5,168 nt of DNA. It comes from Pseudomonadales bacterium (GTDB lineage: Bacteria > Pseudomonadota > Gammaproteobacteria > Pseudomonadales > DC-out160). Every line of letters starts with the position of its first letter. Position 1 is the first letter of the stretch. The notes below the pieces were generated by a model. It saw only the letters and a program-made list of their open reading frames with translations. It was not told where the DNA came from and ran no database searches. A program made the translations under genes and the position numbers. Below are positions 1 through 5,168 of the stretch, piece after piece. Location of the stretch: the NCBI GenBank assembly GCA_016765265.1, contig JAESQG010000399.1, forward strand, positions 1 to 5,168, given 5' to 3'.

Positions 1-36
1 TCTAGTATATCTCCGAGAGTCGGGTTAACACACTTA

Positions 37-69
37 AAATTATAGTTAGATTTAAATTATAGTTAGATT
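37..69. repeat. Two-copy tandem direct repeat, period 17 bp
   Basis: The 16-mer AAATTATAGTTAGATT occurs perfectly at 37-52 and again at 54-69, with one T between them. The repeat lies just upstream of the -10-like box for the truncated haemoglobin gene, so it occupies the place of the -35 region or of an upstream operator. No known regulator motif (for example the NsrR or FNR dyad) is recognisable in it. It could be a pair of binding sites or simple AT-rich slippage. Confidence 0.85.
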
Positions 70-81
70 ATTCATATGTCT

Positions 82-87
82 TATAAT
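82..87 (+). promoter_or_regulatory. Possible sigma-70 -10 box for the truncated haemoglobin gene
   Basis: A perfect TATAAT lies 51 bases before the haemoglobin start codon. No good TTGACA-like -35 box sits 16-18 bp upstream; that position falls inside the 17-bp tandem repeat. If this promoter is real it may depend on an activator bound there. AT-rich DNA produces such hexamers by chance, so the call is tentative. Confidence 0.35.
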
Positions 88-138
88 TAAGGGTGTATCG
101 GGTGGATTCTAACCGGATGAGTTGCTAGGATTGTATGA

Positions 139-555
139 ATGACAAAAGCTAAACCAGAACCGATTTATGGCGTTGATGATGCCTCCTACCAAGCAGCAGG
201 CCAAGAGACAGGCATTAGAGTACTAGTAGATGATTTTTATCACGTAATGAGTACTTTGCCCGAAGCAAGAAAAATTCGTGAGATGCATCCCGAGGATCTT
301 GAAGAAGCGAGAGATAAACTGGCACGTTTTTTATGCGGATGGTTAGGCGGGCCAAAACTCTTTCAGGGAAAATACGGCCCTATCAGAATTCCAAAAGCCC
401 ACCGTCATCTAGAAATTGGGCTTGCTGAAAGAGATGCTTGGTTACTGTGTATGGAAGAAGCATTAAAGCAACAACCTTATGCGGATTCCTTTAAGAAATA
501 TCTTTTAGAGCAATTATACGTGCCCGCGGAGGGAAGCCGAAACAAGGAAGAGTGA
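139..555 (+). CDS. Group II truncated haemoglobin (2/2Hb, trHbO/YjbI-like)
   Basis: This is a soluble cytoplasmic haem protein of 138 aa, a normal length for the family. It should bind O2 and other diatomic ligands and is likely used in O2/NO or peroxide handling. By comparison with remembered trHbO sequences, Tyr34 in the DDFYHVM segment is the B10 tyrosine and His50 (in MHP) sits at CD1. The LGGP turn at 69-72 leads into the EF region, His88 is the proximal F8 haem ligand, and the ERDAW..CM block at 97-105 contains Trp101, the invariant G8 tryptophan of group II. The chosen ATG has an AGGA Shine-Dalgarno at 127-130, 8 nt upstream. The gene stands alone, with a convergent oxidoreductase downstream. 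The family is secure; the physiological role is inference. Confidence 0.95.
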   Translation: MTKAKPEPIYGVDDASYQAAGQETGIRVLVDDFYHVMSTLPEARKIREMHPEDLEEARDKLARFLCGWLGGPKLFQGKYGPIRIPKAHRHLEIGLAERDAWLLCMEEALKQQPYADSFKKYLLEQLYVPAEGSRNKEE

Positions 556-568
556 ATAGATTCGGCTT
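534..568 (+). repeat. 8-bp inverted repeat straddling the haemoglobin stop codon
   Basis: AAGCCGAA (534-541) and TTCGGCTT (561-568) are perfect reverse complements separated by 19 nt. The loop contains the TGA stop of the haemoglobin gene (553-555). No T-tract follows, so it is not a canonical intrinsic terminator. It may act as a 3'-end stabilising hairpin or be accidental. Confidence 0.6.
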
Positions 569-663
569 GCAGCTCCAATACAACTTAAAGTGATTTGTTA
601 AGCTTATGAGATGTTATAATTAATATCTTATATTTCAGCACTCTACCGCATAGTCCTACAGCT

Positions 664-710
664 AAATCAACATTAAATGTCTGGTCAGATTCGACTTTTA
701 ATGTTGATTT
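664..710. terminator. 14-bp perfect inverted repeat between convergent genes, possible weak bidirectional terminator
   Basis: AAATCAACATTAAA (664-677) is perfectly complementary to TTTAATGTTGATTT (697-710), leaving a 19-nt loop. It lies 21 bases past the stop of the minus-strand flavin oxidoreductase and about 110 bases past the haemoglobin stop. The arms are AT-rich and end in only three T residues on either strand, so termination would be weak. The position between convergent genes favours a terminator or RNA 3'-end element. A protein-binding dyad is the alternative. Confidence 0.45.
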
Positions 711-730
711 CTAACTTGCCCTCCCGCGGT

Positions 731-1822
731 CTAGTCGGCAACAAAATTACGCCATGCGCCCATATAATCGATAAAGGATGGACCCAAGCCTTCCTTTGCC
801 AAATACTCACGGCTGACAGGCAAGCTTGTGGGTTCAAAATTAGGGTTCTCCAAAAGCTGATTAGGAAAGTCATGATGTATAATCGCGGCACGGCCTAACA
901 TAACCCAATCAACACCTTCGCCTAGCGTTTTAAGTGCATGAGCCCCCGTCCTGATTTTACCCGCCACGCCAAGTCGAACGTTGCCTCTGTCTAGCTCAGT
1001 GAAATAAGAAATCAAACTACGTCCTTTATACGCATCTTCAATGGGTTCTTTATAAACATCCCATAAAGACATATCTAGAAAATCAATATTCCCCTCAGAC
1101 ATTAACTGTTGCGAATAATGGATTATCTCACTAAGTTGCATGCCGAATCGCTCAGGTGAAAGACGCAACCCAATCATGAAATCGTTTTCACATAGTTTTC
1201 TAATCCCTGTGATAATGTCGTTAATGGGTTTGCTCCGGTTTTCTAGAGTGCCTCCATAGCGATCTTGTCTAAGATTAACTTCGGCGCTAAGGAACTGCCC
1301 GAGTATGTACCCATGAGCACCGTGTATCTCTATTCCGTGAAATCCCGCTTTCTCGGCGCGGAGAGCGGCTTCAATAAAACTGCTAATCAACGCTTCAACT
1401 TCATCTTCCGACATGGCACGGGCATCGAATTCTTCATTATCAGAGGGGCAGACAGCGGTTTCACCAATTAGCTCATTGGGAGAGCGCATACCGGCATGGT
1501 GAAGTTGGGCTATTGCAATGCTGCCCTCACTCTTAATAGTGGTCGCCAGTTTCGATAATCCCGCTAGGTGTTTGTCATCAAAAATCCCCAGTTGTCCGGG
1601 AAAGCCTTGCCCATTGGCTTGTACGTGGGCCGCACATGTCATTGTTAAGCCGAAGCCCCCTACTGCGCGCATCGTTAAACAACGATACTCATCATCTGAC
1701 ATAGTGCCGTCATCTCGACTTTGCGTGTTGGTAAGAGGGGCTAGCATAAATCTGTTTTTCATATCGGGGCCACGGGAGAACGTGAGCTTTTCAAATAGGG
1801 GGTTCATAACATCTCGTTTCAT
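731..1822 (-). CDS. Old Yellow Enzyme family NADH:flavin oxidoreductase (FMN ene-reductase type)
   Basis: This is a cytoplasmic TIM-barrel flavoprotein of COG1902 that uses FMN and NAD(P)H to reduce activated C=C bonds of enones or nitro/ester substrates. Its 363 aa match single-domain OYEs; it lacks the C-terminal Fe-S/FAD half of 2,4-dienoyl-CoA reductases. Visible landmarks are the FMN-contacting APLT (28-31), QLHHAG (106-111) and GLRLSP (218-223). The active-site HGAHGY block has the substrate-anion pair His167/His170 and the proton donor Tyr172. The RQDRYGGTLENR signature (185-196) follows, then phosphate-binding GK (288-289) and GR (310-311). Thr31 stands where YqjM-type enzymes have Cys, so it is classical rather than thermophilic-like. 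An alternative ATG at 1807 (Met6, starting MNPLF) has a GAG-containing upstream stretch and matches the usual family N-terminus better. The ATG at 1822 has no clear Shine-Dalgarno. The substrate is unknown. Confidence 0.93.
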   Translation of the reverse strand: MKRDVMNPLFEKLTFSRGPDMKNRFMLAPLTNTQSRDDGTMSDDEYRCLTMRAVGGFGLTMTCAAHVQANGQGFPGQLGIFDDKHLAGLSKLATTIKSEGSIAIAQLHHAGMRSPNELIGETAVCPSDNEEFDARAMSEDEVEALISSFIEAALRAEKAGFHGIEIHGAHGYILGQFLSAEVNLRQDRYGGTLENRSKPINDIITGIRKLCENDFMIGLRLSPERFGMQLSEIIHYSQQLMSEGNIDFLDMSLWDVYKEPIEDAYKGRSLISYFTELDRGNVRLGVAGKIRTGAHALKTLGEGVDWVMLGRAAIIHHDFPNQLLENPNFEPTSLPVSREYLAKEGLGPSFIDYMGAWRNFVAD

Positions 1823-1949
1823 TATTGGAAATCAAAATAATCGTGTTTGGTAGAGCGGCTCAATAATAACCTTATTCGACATAGATAGTTTATTTAATTG
1901 TTAAGCGATGCTGACCAAGACGGTATAGTTAAACTCATCTTTAGGATTT

Positions 1950-2030
1950 AGGTAAAGTACCTGACATAAGATATTGAGTACCTGAAATAATAGTGTGAAA
2001 ACTATCTTAAACGTTATACTGGTATCAGGT
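1950..2030. promoter_or_regulatory. Putative operator array (AGTACCTGA repeats) in the oxidoreductase/permease divergent region
   Basis: AGTACCTGACATAA (1956-1969) recurs as AGTACCTGAAATAA (1977-1990), differing at one base, exactly 21 bp apart or about two helical turns. The first copy also forms an AGGTA-AAG-TACCT dyad (1950-1962). An inverted TCAGGT (2025-2030) supplies a third ACCTGA half-site, and ATAGT/ACTAT (1990-1994/2001-2005) is a smaller dyad. TATACT at 2015-2020 is a plausible -10 box for the permease with a poor -35. The second repeat then sits roughly 45 bp before the expected transcript start, typical for an activator. The regulator is unknown. Confidence 0.5.
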
Positions 2031-2087
2031 TGAATTGCAATCGCGACTTGCATCATTAATTAGGGTTCGGTGGAATAAAGCTTAACT

Positions 2088-2918
2088 ATGGTCGGTGTTT
2101 TAATCGGTAGCATAATCGGACTAGTTTTGGGGTTGACCGGGGCAGGTGGGTCAGTTTTCGCTGTTCCATTATTAATGCTAATGCTGTCGTTGCCTGTGGC
2201 CGATGCTATGGGAGTTGCCTTAGGAGCGGTATCAATTACAGCGCTTTACGGTGTCATTATTCGCTGGAGGAAACGACAGTTTTTATTCTTACCGGCACTC
2301 TTACTTTGCAGTACCTGAATTATCGCCGCACCTTTTGGCAAGTGGGTTGCTGGTTATGTGGATAGCCTTGTCATAGTGTTAGGGTTTGCCGTGTTGGCAA
2401 TGTTTATTGCCATAAAGATGTGGCGCCAAGCTTCCTTGTCGCCAATTGATGTTAGCTTCGTAAGAGCTGCTGCGTCACCGCAAGTAGCTGCACCCGAAAT
2501 GCTGTGCCGATATTCATCTACGGGTAAGTTTGAATTAAAGCCTGCCTGCATTTTTGGCTTAATGAGTGGGGGAGTGGTGGTTGGGCTGTTATCGGGCATC
2601 TTTGGTGTAGGTGGTGGTTTTCTTATCGTGCCGTCGCTACTGTGGCTGAGTCAATTACCGATGCCAATAGCGGTAGGGACCTCATTGTTAATCATCGCGC
2701 CTGTCAGTTTCTCAGGGTTTATATCCTATGTATTTATATCGCCAACCTTCGATACGATGTTATTAGTCAAGATAACACTGGGCGGCATTATTGGCATGAT
2801 ACTAGGGACTTTTTTAAGCCGTTATATCGCGGGACAACGACTGCAACAGTTTTTTGCTGTCAGCATTGTAGCGATTACATCAGTGGTTGTTATCAAGCAG
2901 GTATTAATAATGAATTAA
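2088..2918 (+). pseudogene. TauE/SafE-family sulfite/organic-anion permease interrupted by an in-frame TGA
   Basis: The family comprises polytopic inner-membrane proteins (PF01925) proposed to export sulfite, sulfoacetate or similar anions. Read through one stop, the frame encodes 276 positions, a normal length for the family. It has both internal repeats: GLVLGLTGAGGSVFAVP (11-27) and GLLSGIFGVGGGFLIVP (166-182). Each is followed by hydrophobic segments, with a hydrophilic linker at about 113-150. TGA at 2316-2318 (position 77) stops the first part after 76 aa. The same frame then continues with IIAAPFGKW and is open to the TAA at 2916-2918. A GTG at 2358 could in theory start the remainder but has no evident ribosome site. 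The start ATG has only a distant GGTGGA (2069-2074). A GGA glycine codon is a likely ancestor. It is probably a nonsense-mutated gene; sequencing error or UGA recoding remain possible. Confidence 0.85.
2316..2318 (+). other. In-frame TGA interrupting the TauE/SafE reading frame
   Basis: The codon follows LLLCST and precedes IIAAPFGKW without any frame change, so a single substitution explains the break. A bacterial SECIS would have to lie immediately 3'. I see only weak pairing there (GCC/GGC, GCACC with bulged GGTTGC), so selenocysteine insertion is not supported by eye. Confidence 0.9.
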
Positions 2919-2920
2919 CC

Positions 2921-2950
2921 AAAAAAAGCCCATAGACATGGGCTTTTTTT
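2921..2950. terminator. Bidirectional Rho-independent terminator
   Basis: Seven A residues, the GCCCAT arm (2928-2933), the tetraloop AGAC, the ATGGGC arm (2938-2943) and seven T residues form a 13-bp stem. Each strand carries a U-tract in its transcript. It starts two bases after the permease stop and ends 49 bases before the stop of the convergent thiolase gene, so it can end both transcripts. Confidence 0.95.
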
Positions 2951-2999
2951 ATCCTTCTATGTTACTGACTCTAGCAATCGTTACTCGCGATACTTATCG

Positions 3000-4181
3000 T
3001 TAGATACCATACATTGTAATAACGACCGCACCGCCAATTCCGATATTATGCTGTAAGCCCAGTTTCGCCCCTTCTACTTGACGTTTATCAGCAGAACCAC
3101 GTAGTTGATTAACTAACTCGTAGCACTGAGCTAAACCCGTTGCTCCTAAGGGATGTCCCTTCGATAACAACCCGCCAGAAGGATTGACTACAAACTTTCC
3201 GCCATAGGTATTGTCACCATCCGCAATGAATTTCTCCGCAGTGCCTTCAGGAGTCAAACCCAATGATTCATAGGTCAATAACTCATTTGATGTAAAGCAG
3301 TCATGCAGTTCAATCACGTCCATATCTTCAGCGCCGAAACCGGTGGTTTCAAAAACTTTGTTGGCCGCTCTTTGTGACATGCCGTAGCCCACAACACCAT
3401 ACATGCTGCCAGCAAAACTATCAGGGCTGTCTGTTTCCATATGTTGGGCTAGTATTTTAACACTGTCCGCTAGACCGTGTTTTTTCGCATATTCTTCAGA
3501 GCACAAGACTGCGGAGGCCGCACCGCAAGTGGGAGGGCAACACTGTAATCGGGTTAGTGGGCCAAACTGTTTTGGTGACGCTAATATTTCCTCAACGGTT
3601 AAAGCCTCTTTAAATAGCGCTTTGGGGTTGTGCTTTGCATGTTGTCTTGCTTTGACTTGAATCTGGGCAAAGACCTCATCTTTTGTGCCGTACTTCTCCT
3701 GATACTCAGCGCCGGCACCTCCAAACATTTGTGCAGCACCCGGTATTTTCGGATCGTAGCCCTGGGCTTTCACCATGGCCATACCATGTAGAGAACCCGG
3801 ATTCATTCGATCATTAAAATAAACACCCAAAGCACCTTTTTCCATTTTTTCAAAACCAACCACAAGTGCTACGTCCACGGCACCTGACTGAATCGCTTGT
3901 CTCGCGCCATAAATCGCCGAAGATCCTGTTGAACAATTGGAGTTATAGTTGAAAATCGGAATACCCGTTTGACCTACCTCATAAGCTGCACGCATGCCAC
4001 AGCAAGAATCGCCATACACATATCCTGCGTGCACTTGTTGCATGTCCTCGTAGGCTAGACCTGAGTCCGCCAACGCAGCTTTCATTGCCTCTGCAGCTGC
4101 CAAATGATAATCGGGCGCTTTTGGATCACCAGGCTTGGTGAAATTAATCATTCCTACACCTGCTACATGTACATTACTCAT
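3000..4181 (-). CDS. SCP-x-type thiolase (3-oxoacyl-CoA thiolase / lipid-transfer thiolase)
   Basis: This cytoplasmic thiolase-fold enzyme of 393 aa is expected to cleave a 3-oxoacyl-CoA with CoA, the last step of a beta-oxidation-like cycle. The N-terminal half carries the nucleophile Cys83 in NYNSNCSTGSSA. The C-terminal half has the ELHDCFTSNELLTYE block (His293), GGLLSKGHPLGATG (His343) and QHNIGIGGAVV (His378-Asn379). HNxG here replaces the CxG of ordinary thiolases, a hallmark of the SCP-x branch. LTRLQCCPPTCGAA and GDNTYGGK also recall the thiolase domain of animal SCP-x. There is no C-terminal SCP2 domain and no DUF35 OB-fold partner gene next to it, so a self-sufficient thiolase is more likely than a Ltp2-type aldolase. 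AAGGA (4188-4192) lies 6 nt before the ATG. Branched or sterol-like substrates are inference. Confidence 0.93.
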   Translation of the reverse strand: MSNVHVAGVGMINFTKPGDPKAPDYHLAAAEAMKAALADSGLAYEDMQQVHAGYVYGDSCCGMRAAYEVGQTGIPIFNYNSNCSTGSSAIYGARQAIQSGAVDVALVVGFEKMEKGALGVYFNDRMNPGSLHGMAMVKAQGYDPKIPGAAQMFGGAGAEYQEKYGTKDEVFAQIQVKARQHAKHNPKALFKEALTVEEILASPKQFGPLTRLQCCPPTCGAASAVLCSEEYAKKHGLADSVKILAQHMETDSPDSFAGSMYGVVGYGMSQRAANKVFETTGFGAEDMDVIELHDCFTSNELLTYESLGLTPEGTAEKFIADGDNTYGGKFVVNPSGGLLSKGHPLGATGLAQCYELVNQLRGSADKRQVEGAKLGLQHNIGIGGAVVITMYGI

Positions 4182-4187
4182 ATCATA

Positions 4188-4192
4188 TCCTT
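4188..4192 (-). promoter_or_regulatory. Ribosome binding site of the thiolase gene
   Basis: On the minus strand AAGGA is followed by six bases (TATGAT) and then the ATG at 4181. This spacing supports the chosen start. Confidence 0.75.
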
Positions 4193-4217
4193 ATCGTTTT
4201 ATTTTGAGACTACATTA

Positions 4218-4255
4218 TGGGATTATTGCTCTTGGGGTTATTGCTCTTGGGATTA
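4218..4255. repeat. 15-bp tandem repeat, about 2.5 copies, upstream of the thiolase gene
   Basis: TGGGATTATTGCTCT (4218-4232) is followed directly by TGGGGTTATTGCTCT (4233-4247), one mismatch, and by a partial third unit TGGGATTA (4248-4255). It lies 37-74 bases upstream of the thiolase start, in the promoter or 5' leader. It may be an iterated regulator site or replication slippage; no known motif is recognised. Confidence 0.85.
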
Positions 4256-4499
4256 ACTTTTGTTCAGTTGGTCTCATTCAACATCTTTCCTCCCATATTG
4301 AGGAGAAAAACATCACAATCTACGTTTAGATTTACTGCCGAGTGAAGCGGTATTATAAGCAACTCTATTAAGCATCTGCTACTAAACAAATGAACTATAA
4401 CGAACAAAAAAATACCCGAGCCAAGATTTGATAATATTATTAATTAACTTTCATGGTTCGATGATCACCAGGAAAAAGGAAGCTTTAGCGCAGCAGGGC

Positions 4500-4559
4500 G
4501 GTGTTATTCGATGGAATACCGTATAAGTGTGGTATATTGCATTTCTCTATACTATAGTA
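4500..4559 (+). promoter_or_regulatory. Candidate promoter/operator for the COG3687 gene
   Basis: GGTGTT (4500-4505), AATACC (4515-4520, inverted) and GGTATA (4531-4536) form three alternately oriented GGTATT-like half-sites spaced 9 and 10 nt. They sit just before TATACT (4548-4553), a possible -10 box, where a -35 box would be expected but is poor. TACTATAGTA (4550-4559) is a perfect palindrome overlapping that box. An operator for a dimeric regulator is plausible but unproven. Confidence 0.3.
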
Positions 4560-4640
4560 CAGCTAGTTGTTTTGGTTGGTAAATGTTCTTGAGAAAACCT
4601 AAAAATTGAAAAACGAAACGAAGTACACGGGAGTTTAACG

Positions 4641-5168
4641 ATGAATAAAAAAGTCGACATAAATCGGACAGACGCTACAGAAGTTAGTCTTAATAGCTAT
4701 GCTGAAACGCCCTCTGATCATGACCTAGTACCGAGAAAAGCGGATTTCGATTTTGGTGAAGATATTAATATTCCCCGTTATTGGCAAGGAGAAGCGTTTG
4801 CCAGCCGCATGCTTGATGCCTTGCAGCTAGGCTTTCCAGATGGAGAGCGTATGTTCATACAGTCGGTTCGTAATTACGTGGACGACATTACAGATCCCGT
4901 TCTAAAGGAGCAAGTTAAGCAATTTATTTATCAAGAAGCCCAACACGGTATCGGACATACTGATTTTACCGAATCCTTGGTAAAACAGGGATTACAAGTA
5001 AACGGCGTAGTTAAACTTATCAAAAGTGCCACGCTGGCGTTTAAGAAAACCCCACGCAAGTATCAGCTTGCAGCCACTGTCGCCGCAGAGCATATGACTG
5101 CATCCTTGGGTGAGTTTTTGTTAAGTGAAGACGATAATATTTTAAAGAATGCCCATCCGGCCATGAAA
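4641..5168 (+). CDS. Predicted metal-dependent hydrolase, COG3687/PF10118 family (partial, 3' end outside window)
   Basis: The frame is open from this ATG to the window edge, giving 176 residues of a protein that is usually around 280-300 aa. The ATG follows GGGAG (4629-4633) at 7 nt, a good ribosome site. After a polar 40-residue leader come RYWQGEAFASRMLDAL (46-61), a FPDGERMF helix (65-72, Glu69) and FIYQEAQHGIGHTDF (95-109: Glu99, His102, His106). The LAATVAAEHMTASLGEFLL helix (143-161, Glu150, His151) follows. The Glu, ExxH and EH pattern on helices suggests a ferritin-like di-metal site. The family's name is only a prediction and no reaction is established. There is no signal peptide. 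It is divergent from the thiolase gene, suggesting shared lipid-related regulation. Confidence 0.88.
   Translation, partial: MNKKVDINRTDATEVSLNSYAETPSDHDLVPRKADFDFGEDINIPRYWQGEAFASRMLDALQLGFPDGERMFIQSVRNYVDDITDPVLKEQVKQFIYQEAQHGIGHTDFTESLVKQGLQVNGVVKLIKSATLAFKKTPRKYQLAATVAAEHMTASLGEFLLSEDDNILKNAHPAMK

Larger units (their letters stand above)
4182..4640. other. 459-bp divergent intergenic region between thiolase and COG3687 gene
   Basis: No convincing gene lies here. It should carry both divergent promoters. It contains the thiolase ribosome site, a 15-bp tandem repeat (4218-4255), an AT-rich stretch (about 4380-4450), a cluster of GGTATT-like half-sites (4500-4536), a TATACT box (4548-4553) overlapping a 10-bp palindrome (4550-4559), and the GGGAG ribosome site of the right-hand gene. 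A 21-codon ATG frame at 4461-4526 and a 6-codon frame on the minus strand ending near 4264 exist but have no independent support. Confidence 0.7.

Noticed and set aside
13..23. CCGA-GAG-TCGG mini-hairpin at the left edge as a terminator of an upstream gene
   Set aside because: Only a four-base-pair stem and no T-tract, so a terminator is not supported.
664..710. Possible integron attC-like recombination site
   Set aside because: The arms contain GTTGATT and AATCAAC, one mismatch each from the GTTRRRY/RYYYAAC core. There are no L-box pairs, no extrahelical base, and no cassette array or integrase nearby.
1518..1853. Plus-strand 111-codon frame antisense to the flavin oxidoreductase
   Set aside because: It is a shadow of the well-supported minus-strand gene, with no recognisable domain.
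2316..2365. Selenocysteine insertion at the permease TGA
   Set aside because: No clear stem with a GGU/GGUCU-type loop at the required distance is visible, and the family is not known for selenoproteins. Kept only as a testable alternative.
2642..2935. 97-codon plus-strand frame overlapping the permease 3' half
   Set aside because: Out-of-frame shadow of the permease. The permease frame has clear membrane repeats there and this one does not.
4264..4284. Minus-strand six-codon leader peptide (MLNETN) preceded by GGAGG in the thiolase leader
   Set aside because: The spacing to the ATG is only about four bases, and there is no run of regulatory codons or attenuator hairpin after it.
4135..4329. 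Plus-strand 64-codon frame with a hydrophobic IIALGVIALGI segment
   Set aside because: It is antisense to the thiolase start, and the hydrophobic stretch is only the translation of the 15-bp tandem repeat. No ribosome site.
4461..4526. 21-codon reading frame beginning MITRKKEALAQQ, vaguely like a TetR N-terminus
   Set aside because: No ribosome site, very short, and no continuation in other frames that would show a broken regulator. Most likely chance.

Overview
The window looks like an ordinary chromosomal stretch of a moderately AT-rich Gram-negative bacterium. The closest fit is a marine, lipid-degrading gammaproteobacterium. That placement is an inference from the gene set (His-CD1-type group II truncated haemoglobin, stand-alone Old Yellow Enzyme, SCP-x-type thiolase, COG3687 metal-dependent hydrolase). 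Nothing in the sequence fixes the genus. I see no mobile element, CRISPR array, tRNA or rRNA.

Layout from left to right. Positions 1-138 are a leader with a 17-bp-period tandem repeat and a -10-like box. They precede a complete group II truncated haemoglobin gene (139-555, +). A convergent gap (556-730) follows, with two perfect inverted repeats, each with a 19-nt loop. Next is a single-domain Old Yellow Enzyme flavin oxidoreductase (731-1822, -). A divergent regulatory gap (1823-2087) carries two AGTACCTGA direct repeats spaced 21 bp. It leads into a TauE/SafE-family membrane permease (2088-2918, +) whose reading frame is broken once by an in-frame TGA at 2316-2318. A strong bidirectional hairpin terminator (2921-2950) separates it from a convergent SCP-x-type thiolase (3000-4181, -). 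A 459-bp divergent gap (4182-4640) holds a 15-bp tandem repeat and weak operator-like elements. The window ends inside the first 176 codons of a COG3687/PF10118-type predicted metal-dependent hydrolase (4641-5168, +).

Functionally, the thiolase and the COG3687 protein share a divergent promoter region and may belong to one lipid or sterol-like catabolic regulon. The thiolase closely resembles the thiolase domain of animal peroxisomal SCP-x, which cleaves branched-chain 3-oxoacyl-CoAs. The flavin oxidoreductase would reduce activated C=C bonds. The truncated haemoglobin binds O2 or NO. These genes stand alone on alternating strands, so no multi-gene operon is visible. I found no convincing undescribed multi-gene system. 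The points most worth checking are the interrupted TauE/SafE gene, whose stop lies in a third copy of its own promoter's 9-mer, and the repeat-bearing divergent regions.
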